This document shows, piece by piece, positions 31,728 through 42,747 of a DNA stretch of 64,000 nucleotides. Under the pieces are notes generated by a model. The model had not been told where the DNA came from. It ran no database searches and saw only the letters and a list, made by a program, of their open reading frames with translations. The position numbers and the translations under genes are program-made. Source of the stretch: Orobanche coerulescens. Lineage: Eukaryota; Streptophyta; Magnoliopsida; Lamiales; Orobanchaceae. Each line of letters begins with the position of its first letter. Positions within the stretch are counted from its first letter, which is position 1. The stretch spans positions 75,334,001 to 75,398,000 of the forward strand of contig CM065811.1 in assembly GCA_033398695.1 (NCBI GenBank), written 5' to 3'.

Positions 31728-32980
31728 ATGTTGAGAGGAAGAGCAATCCAGGGACGCGGCCGAGGCCGTGGTCGTGGTGCTGCTGCCAAGAGTGAGGCAC
31801 CTTCCCCACCAACCACTAAAATGGCATAACACACGGTGCCAGAAGACACACCGTTGAGTTCAGAGGGGCATCAAGACCCTTTGACCAGTCAAGATCAACC
31901 ATCGGGTGCTGGTGCTGAAGCCGGGGCTACAACCATATTGCAAGAGTTGGTAAACCAATTAACACAAATTGCCCAGGGTACCCACCGAGACCCACCCGCA
32001 ACTATGGAAGAGGAAGCTAGTAAATGGCTTCAGAAAGTTACAAAGATACACCCCCTCATTTCACTGGTGCTACCGATTCTTTGGGGTGGGAGAACTGGCT
32101 TTTTCAGATGGACAGAGTCTTTGATGTTGTGGCTTGTCCCGAGGGTAGAAGGGTGCCTATTGCCTAATACCTTTTGGACAAAGAAGCTGCCGAATGGTGG
32201 GATGCAGTGGCTCCTAAAGATCATGCAGCTACTTGGGATGAATTTAAGTCAGCTATGGAGGTGGAATATTGTACGCCGCCGGTCCGATAACGTAGAATCA
32301 TTGAGTTCAGCAACTCCACAAGATATACCGATATCTCAAGCTATCATCACCTATAATCAACAGTTAAGTCATGTACGAAACCAGGTGAAAACTGAAGAGG
32401 ATAAGATTCGCTATTTTAATATGCGAATGAAACCACATATTCGACAGAGCATGTCACCGCTTACCTGCTCTACGCTGAAGGAATACCAAGACCGTGCTCT
32501 GGCTATTGAGATGGCTATTCCGGAATCAGAAGTTGGTCCTGCTAGTAGTTCTCATGGCGGCCGTTCTCATGGCGGAATCAGAAGTTGGTCCAGCAAAGTC
32601 ACATTCTACTTATGCATCAAGGAAGAGGTCGTTTTATCCTGCTAGTAGTTCTCATGGCGGCCGTTCGGCTCAGACTGTTACTTCTGGAGGCAGAGCTTGT
32701 TTTAATTGCAGTCAGAAGGACCATTTGGCAAGAGTGTTCCCGTATCCGTTGGTTACTTGTTATACTTGTGGGCAGAGTGGACATCGAGCCATACATTGTG
32801 AGGAAGCAACCCGAGCAGTTAGCAATCCAGCGGCCATTGCAGTTCAAAAGGAATTTAATGCTGAGCGAAAGACCCCAGTTTCACAGAATCCTCAGAATTA
32901 AGGCCGAGGTCAAGTAGGTCAGCAGGCAGCATTGAGTGCAGGGTCAGTTCATCCCCGTGTGTATCATATGAAACGTACAT
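31728..32980 (+). pseudogene. gag: gag of Tekay copy C, broken
   Basis: The start is the ATG at 31728 (MLRGRAIQGRGRGRGRG). A TAA at 31827-31829 follows after 33 codons. The capsid part is in two frames (shift at about 32045) and the region 32260-32320 has lost bases. Near 32525-32610 a partial duplication of GGCGGCCGTTCTCATGGCGG-type sequence replaces the segment present in copy A. Both zinc knuckles are visible (CFNCSQKDHLARVF, with the last Cys changed to Phe, and CYTCGQSGHRAIHC). Confidence 0.83.
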
Positions 32981-32999
32981 AGGATGTAGATGCTCCGGT

Positions 33000-33694
33000 A
33001 ACATCAGGTACTACTCAAATTCATTCACATCCAGTTTCAGTATTGTTCGATTCGGGTGCCATGCATTCATTTATTTCTCTTGATTGTGTACACCGCCTTG
33101 GTTTAGATAGCTTGTTCGAGTATAGACCCTTTATAGTAGGTACCAAATGGGGATCGTATGGTTGGCAACTGGGAAGTCCGCGATTGTCCAGTGAAAATTG
33201 GAAATCGAGATTGGCCTTCAAATCTTATTGTGGTTGATCTAAAGAACGAGGACTTGATCCTCGGGGAGGATTGGTTAGACCGTCAGGGCGCTATCATGAA
33301 TTACCGAACTCATACTATTACAATAGTGTCCGAAGATGGTACCGATCATCTTTTGGAATTATATAAACCTGGTAGATCGGGAAGTGTGATTAGTGCTTTG
33401 CAGGTGGTAAGAATTCTTAACCAAGGTTGTCTAGGTTATTGGTGTTATGCTATGAAGACGGAAGATACCTGGATTGAGATCACCTCGATACCCGTGGTTG
33501 ATTAATATCCTGACGTGTTTCCTAATGACTTGTCGGGATTACCACCTCAACAAGAGATTGAATTTCCTATTGAGTTGGAACCGAGTGCTGCTCTTATTTC
33601 TCGAGCCCCGTATCATATGGCTCCGTCGGAAATGTTGGAATTAAAGAAGCAGTTGGGCGAGTTATTAGATAAAGGGTACATCCGACCGAATATG
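33000..33694 (+). pseudogene. pol: Protease of Tekay copy C
   Basis: The active site LFDSGAMHSFIS is at about 33043-33075. A frameshift at about 33150 follows. The second frame (EDWLDRQGAIMNYRT) ends at a TAA at 33503-33505. The linker to RT ([33 protein letters not shown]) is interrupted by element D at 33694. Confidence 0.82.
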
Positions 33695-33829
33695 TTATAC
33701 GGAATCAATCGTGTCAAATGCAGAAGACGAAGTAAGGATCGACGTAAATGACCTTACAACACGCCATGCACGGATCACTAGGTATTTAGGCGAGAAAACG
33801 GACATAAGGCGTGGAGTCTCGGTCTCGGC

Positions 33830-34055
33830 CGTGTCATATGACACGGCCCGTGCCGAGATGTCCCAGATAGTGAAATCTCACTGCCGACCGAACCCGACCG
33901 TGCCAAGCGACACGGCCGTGTCACACTCTTCCGGATAATGAATTCTCGTTGTCCGACCAACCCAACCGTGCTAGGCGACACGGTCGAGTCCTGCCGAACA
34001 TGTTGCGACCGCACATACAACCGCGACCGTTCCAATCGGCACGGCCCGTGTCCGA
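33830..34055 (+). repeat. Minisatellite with GACACGGCC motifs in the LTR of D
   Basis: About three units of roughly 68 bases each contain CCGACC(A/G)A(A/C)CC(G/C)ACCGTGC followed by (A/G)GGCGACACGG(C/T)CG. The 3' LTR (38955-39039 plus 42748-42965) has one unit more, and E inserted into that array. Confidence 0.7.
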
Positions 34056-34455
34056 CAGGCAGCCAACTTCTATTATTGCTGATTTTTTTGTTTGTTTTGT
34101 TGTTTTTCCTTCCCTCACATGTCATGATTAGACTTACATGTTATGTGGGGTGAATTATAACTATGATTATTTTGTGATTCCCTCCCTTTGATTTGATTCC
34201 TTTGTATTTTATCTTGATGTTTTGTTTTTCATTTCAATATCATGTGATCTTGTTTTCATCCCTTAGTTGTTTAGAAGACTATACTTCTATAAGTAGTCTT
34301 GTTCATGCTTGTATGAAACATTGAATGTTGTATAATAAGAATACACTTTGTATTTCTATCCTTGGTTAATGCTTTTCATCAACACTTGATTATAATTCGA
34401 CGCATTTTCGAGTTTTAATCTAATCGATTCTCAATAGGTCTTGAGGAAAGATTAC

Positions 34456-34485
34456 TTTATCAAACTATAGGTCTAGTTTGATAAA
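34456..34485 (+). promoter_or_regulatory. Second hairpin of the twin-hairpin element, LTR of D
   Basis: TTTATCAAACTA (34456-34467), loop TAGGTC, TAGTTTGATAAA (34474-34485): twelve perfect pairs. Compared with H, two positions differ on both arms so that pairing is kept (G-C to A-T and T-A to C-G). The first hairpin, TTCTCAA/TTGAGGA around TAGGTC, is at 34428-34447. Confidence 0.8.
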
Positions 34486-34721
34486 TCATTCATATTGTTC
34501 TTGTTCACGTAAGCCGAATTGCCCTACTTTCGGTTATTTCTTATGAGTGTTACACATATTCGAGTGTTGTGTGATTCAACAATATTTCCGCTGCATTACA
34601 TTCGAGTTTACGTCCATTTTCATACGTAATTCGTATCATTAGTGGCATCGGAGCCCAAGGCTATTTCCTAAGCAAATTTTATTGAAGATTTCTTGTTCAA
34701 AACTATCTCTTGAATCTTGTT

Positions 34722-35760
34722 ATGGATTTCTCCGATCCCGATTTCCTGATGAAACTCCGGGACGCACTAAGCGGTCTACCGGAACCACGTATGCAAGCAA
34801 GACGCGGGGATGACGCACGTCAAATACACCATGCGGATGAGTTTAAAGTAAACGAACTTTCGGAGTTCGTTGGAGGTACCGATCCCGAAGCTTATTTGGA
34901 GTGGGAATGGAAGATAGACGCATGTTTGAATTCAAAGACCTTAACGACGAGAAACGTTGCAAATATGCAATTCTCAAGTTAGGGAAGGGTGCTTCTCTTT
35001 GGTTCGAAGGAGTGAAGATGCGAAGAGCTCGGGAAGGAAAAGCAAAAATACGTTCGTGGGATTCTTTAAAAAGAAAACTTCGTAAGAGGTATGTGCCAAC
35101 ATCACATCGGTTAACCTTATACCGGAAGATTGCCGATTTCATGCAAGGCAAACTAAGTGTCGGTGAATATATTGAAGAGTTCGAAAATTTGGTCTTGATG
35201 GGAGAGCTAGAAGAAAACGATGAGCAAAAGATGTCACGTTTTTTACGTGGCTTAAACAAAAACATAGCCAACACGGTGGAGTTATACCCATATGAAGATT
35301 TCGACACTTTATGTGGATTATGTGTGAAGATAGAAGCCCAAAATAAATTGAAGTTTTCAAGGCCCAAATTTCCTTCCCAATTCGGGAATCCAAGTGCCGG
35401 TTCAAGTTCGGGTACTAAAAACATCACGCCAAGTCATGTCCCTGTCACGGCACCTAAGGCTCCCTATGTACCCAAGGAAACAAGTTAGGCGAAGGTACGA
35501 TGTTTCAAGTGTCAAGGGTTCGGCCATTACCAAAATGCATGCCCGAACAAACGGGTGGTGACACTAAGAGAGGCTCTTGAGGTCCGGGAAGAATTATTGG
35601 CCGAGGACGAAGAAGAAAGACTCGGTGACGTGTTTGACGTAAACGCCGAAGAAGAAGAAGAGGAGTGCGAGGCTTACAATGCTCCGGACTATGACAAGAG
35701 TCTAGTCCTTCGCACTTTACACGTCAAGACGGTTTCGAGGGACACGGAAACAATGAGATC
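34722..35760 (+). pseudogene. gag: gag of element D, broken
   Basis: The start is the ATG at 34722 (MDFSDPDFLMKLRDAL). A base is missing at about 34917 compared with F, so the frame continues from 34901 (MFEFKDLNDEKRCKYA, SWDSLKRKLRKRYVPTSHRL). A single nonsense TAG at 35486-35488 stands where B and H read leucine before the zinc knuckle. The knuckle RCFKCQGFGHYQNAC itself is intact just after it. The acidic C-terminal segment contains a run of about six Glu codons. Confidence 0.85.
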
Positions 35761-36190
35761 AAATATTCCAGACCAAGTGTCAAATTAAAGTCTCGTCACT
35801 ACTACTCATCCGAAACCATACGCGTTACATTAGCTCGATGATGGGAATAAGGTGAAAGTTTCGAAACAAGTACGGGTCGAATTAACTATGGGATCGTATG
35901 GTGACAACGTACTATGTGATGTACTCCCGATGGATGCATGCCACATACTTTTGGGACGACCGTGGCTATTTGATAGAGACGTTTTACATCGAGGAAGGAG
36001 TAACGAATATGAATTACGGGATAAAGGCAAAAAGATTGTGCTTAAACCGATGGCACCCCATGCCATTCGATCGATGAGTTCTAATCAAATGGAGAAACCG
36101 AAGCTTACTATGTTTACTAGTGAGAAAGAAGTGAGACACACTATTGACGATGGCGAGCGTGTGTATTTATTGATGATTAAAGAAACATGA
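35761..36190 (+). pseudogene. pol: Protease remnant of element D, active site deleted
   Basis: After the gag end (LVLRTLHVKTVS) the sequence jumps from the equivalent of FHTKCQ to the segment TTTHPKPYALH. The stretch encoding the catalytic LIIDGGS is missing. The conserved [18 protein letters not shown] follows. The frame from 35852 ends at a TGA at 36188-36190. The element cannot process its polyprotein. Confidence 0.82.
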
Positions 36191-37600
36191 GATGTTGACG
36201 TGATCGTGCAAGGCAAGAGAGATATCGATACCTTGCTACGAGAATTTGCGGATGTCTTCCCGAAAGACTTACCGCCGGGTTTACCACCCTTACGTGGGAT
36301 TGAACACCAAGTCGACCTTGTACCGGGTGCATCACTCCCTAACAAGGCCGCCTATCGATGTAACCCCGAGGAGACAAAGGAGTTGCAATAGAAAATCGAG
36401 GAGCTAATGAACCGCGGGTACGTTCGAGAAAGTTTGAGCCCTTGTGTGGTTCCGGTTTTACTTGTTCCAAAGAAGGATGGGTCATGGCGGATGTGTATAG
36501 ATAGTATAGCCGTGAACAACATAACTATCAAATATCGGTTCCCAATTCCGAGACTTGATGATATGTTGGATGAGTTGCATGGTTCGATGATTTTTTCGAA
36601 GGTTGATTTGAGAAGCGGCTATCATCAAATTCGCATGCGGGAAGGAGACGAATGGAAGACGGCTTTCAAGACAAAACATGGATTATATGAATGGCTCGTC
36701 ACGCCCTTTGGCCTTACAAATGCGCCAAGTACTTTCATGCGATTAATGAATGAGGTACTTAAGCCGTTTTTGGGAAAGTTTGTCGTCGTATACTTGGACG
36801 ACATCTTGATTTATAGTCGATCATTGCAAGAGCATACCAGGCACTTGAGGAAAGTCTTCGAGATCCTTAGGGATCAAAAACTTTATGGAAAAAAGGAGAA
36901 GTGTTCGTTTCTAGTCGAGAGTGTAGCCTTTCTTGGCTACATCGTTTCTAAAGAAGGAGTGTCGGTTGATCAAACCAAGATCGAGGCGATAAAGTCTTGG
37001 CCTACCCCCAAGACCATCACGGAAGTCCGATCTTTTCACGGACTTGCTTCATTTTATCGGAGGTTCATATGAGACTTTAGTACCATTTCTAGCCCGATAA
37101 CGGAATGCTTAAAAAAAGGACCGTTTGTGTGGAACGGGGCTGCCCAAGGGGCGTTTGAAAAATTAAAGGCGAAAATGTGTGAAGCACCTATCTTGGCTTT
37201 ACCCGACTTTTCGCAACCTTTCCAGGTAGAATGTGACGCAAGTAGAGTGGGTATTGGGGCAGTCCTCGTCCAAGGGAGGCAACCAATTGCATATTTCTCG
37301 GAGAAATTGGGTGGGGCTCGACTCAACTATTGTACTTATGACAAGGAGTTCTATGCCATTGTGAGAGCTCTTGATGATTGGAGCCATTACCTTCGGCCGA
37401 AACATTTCATCCTACATTCGGATCATGAGTCTTTAAAATATATTAACGGACAACAAAAGTTGAGTCCGAGACATGCTAAATGGGTGGAATTCTTGCAATC
37501 ATTCCACTTTTCATCGAAGTACAAAGATGGCAAGAGCAACGTTGTGGCGGATGCTTTGTCTAGACGGTATGCCTTGCTCTATACTCTTGACATTCGGTTG
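36191..37600 (+). pseudogene. pol: RT and RNase H of element D
   Basis: The linker ([18 protein letters not shown]) is at 36298. A TAG at about 36388 comes before the RT frame 36407-37072, which contains [19 protein letters not shown] and the catalytic [10 protein letters not shown] (about 36790). The TGA at 37070-37072 replaces an arginine of RRFIRDF. RNase H is read from 37127 with [11 protein letters not shown] and ends [12 protein letters not shown] at about 37570. Apart from these nonsense codons the coding sequence is well conserved. Confidence 0.87.
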
Positions 37601-39063
37601 CTTGGGTTCGAAGCATTGAAGGAGTGTTATGATGGAGATGTGGATTTTGGTGAGGTTTCCATTCGGTGTAAATCGGGCCCATTTGGAGAGTTTACGTTGC
37701 AAGAAGGATTCCCTTTCAAAGCAAATCACCTATGTTTACCCAAACACCCGATTCGGGAATTATTAGTTCGGGAAGCTCACGGTGGAGGCTTGGCCAGTCA
37801 TTTTGGTTCGGCTAAAACGTTGGAAGTCCTTAAAGAGCATTTTCATTGGCCGAAGATGCAAGTGGATGTACATGACATAATTAATAAGTGTGTAACATGC
37901 CATATTGCTAAAAGTTCGTTCAAACCGGGAGTATACATGCCTTTGCCGATTCTGGAAATACCGTGGGAAGATGTCTCAATGGATTTTATTGTTGCTTTGC
38001 CTCGTACTCAACGAGGGAGAGATGCTATTATGGTTGTCGTAGACCGATTTTCGAAGATGGCTCGCTTTGTGGCTTGCCACAAGACGTACGACGCGAGTAA
38101 CATCGCCGATTTGTATTTCCGAGAAATCGTACGATTGCATGGGGTTCTAAAAATGATTGTTTTGGATCGGGACTAAAAATTCCTTAGTTATTTTTGGAAC
38201 ACCTTGTGGAGAAAGGTGGGAACCAAACTACTATTTAGCACGTCACATCATCCACAAACGGACGGTCAAACCGAGGTGACCAATCGAACCTTAGGCACTT
38301 TACTACGTGCTCTTATGAGAAAGACACAGAAGGATTGGGACTTCGAAACTTGCACATGCGGAGTTCGCTTATAATCGTTCTCCTACTCATGCCACGGCAC
38401 ACTCTCCGTTCGAAGTAGTTTACGGACTAAACCCGTACATACCGTTAGATCTAATTCCATTGCCAAGTGATGAGTTAGTGCACAAGGATGCGGAATCAAA
38501 ATTGAAATCGATGATGAAATTACACGAGCAAGTACGTAATCGAATCAAGGAAATAAACGAGGCTTACAAAATAAAGTCGAACAAACAAAGAATGCCGAGA
38601 TTGTTCGAAGTTGGTGATTTGGTTTGGTTGCATTTTAGGAAAGAGCGATTTCCAAATAAACGTAAGAACAAATTATTGTGGCGAGCGGAGGGACCGTTTA
38701 AAGTAATCGCAAAGGTGAACGACAACGCATACAAATTAGAACTTCCGGGAGATTATGGGATTCATGCAACCTTTAATTTCGGAATTGAGGACAATTCCTT
38801 TTAAAGAAGGAGGAGATGATACGGAATCAATCATGTCAAATGCAGAAGACGAAGTAAGGATCGACGTAAATGACCTTACAACACGCCATGCACGGATCAC
38901 TACGTATTTAGGCGAGAAAACGGACATAAGACGTGGAGTCTCGGTCTCGACCGTGTCATATGACACGGCCCATGTCATGTTGTGCCGGAAAGTGAAATCT
39001 CACTACCGATCGAACTCGGCCGTGTCGTTCGACACTGCCTGTAACGCCCCAATACTCATTTAA
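37601..39063 (+). pseudogene. pol: Integrase of element D with LTR-encoded tail
   Basis: The frame from RNase H continues through the zinc domain ([17 protein letters not shown]) and the core ([20 protein letters not shown]) to a TAA at 38174-38176, just after the second catalytic Asp. A one-base shift near 38340 follows. The C-terminal domain is read from 38460 ([34 protein letters not shown]). A deletion removes the usual [11 protein letters not shown]. The frame read at 38755-39063 then crosses the LTR boundary at 38817 with EDEVRIDV and TYLGEKTDIRRG. Confidence 0.83.
38817..39039 (+). repeat. 3' LTR of element D, first part
   Basis: It starts TGATACGGAATC directly after the purine tract AAAGAAGGAGGAGA. 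It is interrupted by E after the duplicated CTGCC (39035-39039), inside the minisatellite. Confidence 0.88.
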
Positions 39064-39631
39064 ATGCTATTTATTTTGCTAACGATCATGGATTTTAATT
39101 TTTTAATATGTTACGGTCATCGTTGTGTCATGTAACATGACGACCCGAGAGGGTTCGAAAGAATGAAAGAAATCCGAGACGAGTCTCACACAGATAAGAA
39201 TGTTTTATATGCATTACACAACATGATTTTGACGATTTATAAGGGTTTAATCTCACTGAGTATGCTCGCGTACTCACACCTCGTCATTTATGTTTTTCAG
39301 GCTAAGGAATCGACGAACGGGACAAGCAGAAGATGAATACATACTCCCAACACGATGAAGTTCTAAATAATAAAAGATGTTGTCGCCGTAATTATTATTA
39401 TTTTTACGAAACACTTGATGTTCTTCGACGAATATAAATTTCAACGGACTATGTCCGAATATTTGATTTCCCATGTTTTTGTAAAACTGTGCTGATGGTT
39501 GAATAAAAGAGTTTTATTGAAGATTTACTGACTAAAATGCTTCCGCAAATACTCCGAATATATATAAAAAAAATTTAAGGAAAAATGAGCCATGTAACGT
39601 TATTTTTAATTAAGAAAGCCAGGGCGTTACA
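39040..39631 (+). repeat. 5' LTR of E
   Basis: It starts TGTAACGCCCC and ends AGGGCGTTACA. The last 256 bases (39376-39631) recur in inverted orientation at 40745-41000. Confidence 0.9.
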
Positions 39632-40147
39632 GAATGGTATCGGAGCGGACCTCTCTCAGTACGGTGAGATTTGGGGATGAACCAAGCGGAAGCTGGTGAA
39701 CATGTGACACCCGGGGCCGACGAGCGGGAGTGATCGCGGTGCAATATAAAGGGCACGGACAATGGCGGCTCCGAGAAAGGGAGTGATCGCCGGTGCAATA
39801 AGAAAAAGGAACGGACAACGAGCGGCTCTGACAAGGCTTCTAGGCGGAGGGGACATGGCGGGCCGAATTCTCACCAGAACGAGAGGTATTCCAAGACTGT
39901 ATAGGTATGGGACTATATAGTTAAGGAGGTTAAAAAAAAAAGATTTACTTATACAAAACAAGATATTTCAAAACTTTCTTATTTTAAAAAATATAATGAA
40001 TAATTACGGCATGATTATATTTTTGGGAGAATATGTGGTTCATCGTTGCTGCCCAACGTCGACTCTGAGGTAATGTTTTCAAGTATTCACTCTTTTATGA
40101 AAACTTAAAAATTATGGTATGAGTATAGAAATATTGTGTCAGCAAAA
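39376..40147 (+). repeat. Left arm of the large inverted repeat in E
   Basis: It comprises the last 256 bases of the 5' LTR and about 516 bases of leader. The complementary right arm is at about 40222-41000. The arms match almost throughout with small indels. The single-stranded centre is only about 75 bases. Confidence 0.87.
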
Positions 40148-40221
40148 TCACTTTGAAACCTTTCTTTGAAATCATATTTTGTCCCTTTCGGACAACATTA
40201 TACTTTCACATATCCTTTCAA

Positions 40222-41000
40222 ATCTTTTGCCGACACAATCATTCTATACTCATACCATAATTTTTAAGTTTTCTTAAAAGAGTGAATACTTGAAAACATT
40301 ACCTCAGAGTCGACGTTGGGCAGCAGCGATGAACGACATATTCTCCCGAAAATATAATCATGCCGTAATTATTCGTTATATTTTTTAAAATAAGAAAGTT
40401 TTGAAATATCTTGTTTTGTATAAGTAAATCTTTTTTTTTTAACCTCCTTAATCAGATAGTCCCATACCTATACAGCCTTGGAATACCTCTCGCTCGTGAG
40501 AATTCGTTCACTCATGTCCCTCCGCCTAGAAGCCTTGTCGAGCCGCCGTTGTCCGTGCCCTTTTTCTTATTGCACCGGCGATCACTCCCCTTTCTCGGAG
40601 CCGCTCATTGTCCGTGCCCTTTTCTATTGCACCGGCGATCACTCCCCGCCCTCGTCGGCCCCGGGTGTCACATGTTCACCAGCTTCCGCTTGGTTCATCC
40701 CCAAATCTCACCGTACTGAGAGAGGTCCGCTCCGATACCATTCTGTAACGCCCTGGCTTTCTTAATTAAAAATAACGTTACATGGCTCATTTTTCCTTAA
40801 ATTTTTTTATATAAATTCGGAGTATTTGCGGAACCATTTTAGTCAGTAAATCTTCAATAAAACTCTTTTATTCAACCATCAGTACAGTTTTACAAAAACA
40901 TGGGAAATCAAATATTCGGACATAGTCCGTTGAAATTTATATTCGTCGAAGAACATCAAGTGTTTCGTAAAAATAATAATAATTACGGCGACAACATCTC
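40222..41000 (-). repeat. Right arm of the large inverted repeat in E
   Basis: This is the reverse complement of the left arm: leader (40222-40744), then an inverted copy of the LTR end (40745-41000) including the primer-binding site at about 40729-40741. It stops abruptly at about 41000, where unrelated sequence begins. Confidence 0.87.
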
Positions 41001-41185
41001 ACAATGACCTTTTATCATGTTAGAGGAGATAATTAACATGTCGTATAAAACGTAATGCAAATGGACATAGCAGTTATTCATGCTCATGAAATGTCTACTT
41101 GTATGCCATGCTTTCATAATGCATATTATATAAATGCATTTAGGTATTAAATGGTTATTGGCTTAGGGGATAACCGGGCATTACA
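41001..41185 (-). repeat. Start of a foreign Tekay-type LTR inside E
   Basis: Read on the minus strand it begins TGTAATGCCCGGTTATCCCC directly after a purine tract (AGGAGGGGAGGAC). Its sequence differs from the LTR of E. Only the first 185 bases are kept. Confidence 0.72.
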
Positions 41186-42043
41186 GTCCTCCCCTCCTTA
41201 TAAAATTTCGTCCTCGAAATTGACATACCGAACAGTTCTGGATATTTTCTTTGCATTTCCTCCTCTCTTTCCCATGTAGCCTCTTCAACGGCATGATTCC
41301 TCCACAAAATCTTTACCAAATGAATTTCCTTGTTCCTTAGTTTCTTTATTTTCTTATCATGAACCTGTACCGGCTTCTCTTCATAGGACAAGTCTGGGGA
41401 TAATTCCAACGGCTCATAATTTAACACATGTGAGGGGTTGGAAATGTACCTCTTTAACATGGACACATGGAATACGTTGTGTACACCAGATAGCGAAGGA
41501 GGTAAGGCTATTCTATAAGCTCTGTCACCAACTCTCTCAAGGATTTCAAATGGGCCAACATATCTCGGGCTAAGTTTTCCTTTCTTCCCAAACCTCATTA
41601 TGCTTTTCATCGGGGATACCCTCAAGAAGACATAGTCTCCAACTGCGAATTCCAAATCTCTTCTTCGATTATCTGCATAACTCTTTCCGTCTACTTTGTG
41701 CAATTTTCATTCGTTCTCTTATCTTTTCTACCGCCATAGCAGTCTGTTGTATCATTTCTGGGCCCAGTAGACTTCTTTCTCCAACTTCATCCCAGTGTAC
41801 GGGAGATCTACATTTTCTCCCATATAGTGCTTCATCAGGTGCCATCCCAATTGTATATTGGTAACTGTTGTTGTAGGTGAACTCTACCAATGGAAGCTTT
41901 GTATCCCAATTTCCCTTGAAATCTAGTATGCATGCTCTCAACATATCTTCAAGTATTTGAATAACTCTTTCTGACTGCCCATCACTTTGTGGATGAAATG
42001 CGGTGCTGAAAGCAAGCTTCATACCCATTGCATTCTGACACAA
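41155..42043 (-). pseudogene. pol: Integrase end and chromodomain of a foreign Tekay-type element inside E
   Basis: The minus strand reads the end of the integrase core (FHPQSDGQSERVIQILEDML with its catalytic Glu; FTYNNSYQYTIGMAPDEALY). After a frameshift near 41690 the C-terminal domain follows (GKLSPRYVGPFEILERVG, GVHNVFHVSMLKRYI), then a chromodomain-like tail (IHLVKILWRNHAVEEATWER) ending KYPELFGM. The frame runs a few codons into the adjoining LTR piece. It is oriented opposite to E and is cut off at its 5' side at about 42043. Confidence 0.87.
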
Positions 42044-42151
42044 TATTTTTAAAGTTATTGATGAAAATACTCATACAAAGTTTGATACAGATTTTCAAAG
42101 TTCTTTACAAAGCTCAATTTCGAGGACGAAACTTTTTAAAGGGGGGAGGAT

Positions 42152-42742
42152 TGTAACGCCCCAATACTTATTTAAATGCTATTTATTTTGCTAACGATCA
42201 TGGATTTTAATTTTTTAATATGTTACGGTCATCGTTGTGTCGTGTAACATGACGACCCGAGAGGGGTCGAAAGAATGAAAGAAATCCGAGACGAGTCTCA
42301 CACAGATAAGAATGTTTTATGTGCATTACACAACATGATTTTGACGATTTATAAGGGTTTAATCTCACTGAGTATGCTCGCGTACTCACACCTCGTCATT
42401 TATGTTTTTCAGGCTAAGGAATCGACGAACGGGACAAGCAGAAGATGAATACATACTCCCAACACGATGAAGTTCTAAATAATAAAAGATGTTGTCGCCG
42501 TAATTATTATTATTTTCACGAAACACTTGATGTTCTTCGACGAATATAAATTTCAACGGACTATGTCCGAATATTTGATTTCCCATGTTTTTGTAAAACT
42601 GTACTGATGGTTGAATAAAAGAGTTTTATTGAAGATTTACTGACTAAAATGCTTCCGCAAATACTCCGAATTTATATAAAAAATTTTAAGGAAAAATGAG
42701 CCATGTAACGTTATTTTTAATTAAGAAAGCCAGGGCGTTACA
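42152..42742 (+). repeat. 3' LTR of E
   Basis: This 591-bp LTR starts TGTAACGCCCCAATACTTA after the tract AAAGGGGGGAGGAT and ends GGGCGTTACA. It is nearly identical to 39040-39631. Confidence 0.9.
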
Positions 42743-42747
42743 CTACC

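Larger units (their letters stand above)
33695..34638 (+). repeat. 5' LTR of element D
   Basis: This 944-bp LTR ends AATTCGTATCA, followed at 34643 by TGGCATCGGAGCCC (primer-binding site, initiator tRNA-Met type). It holds the TATA-like CTATAAGTAG near 34292 and twin hairpins at 34428-34447 and 34456-34485. Bases 33830-34050 form a tandem array of about 68-bp units around GACACGGCC / CCGTGTC motifs. Confidence 0.9.
39040..42742 (+). mobile_element. Non-autonomous, palindromic LTR retrotransposon E
   Basis: It is inserted in the 3' LTR of D with target duplication CTGCC/CTACC (39035-39039 and 42743-42747). The LTRs are 39040-39631 and 42152-42742, with about ten differences by eye. A primer-binding site (TGGTATCGGAGC, 39635) and a polypurine tract (AAAGGGGGGAGGA before 42152) are present. 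The interior has no gag or RT. It consists of a large inverted repeat and a minus-strand piece of a different Tekay-type element. The whole was mobilised as one unit. Confidence 0.87.

Noticed and set aside
39610..40765. Arg/Pro/Ser-rich open frames in the arms of E's palindrome
   Set aside because: The same frames appear mirrored in both arms because of the inverted repeat; no homology or start context supports a gene.
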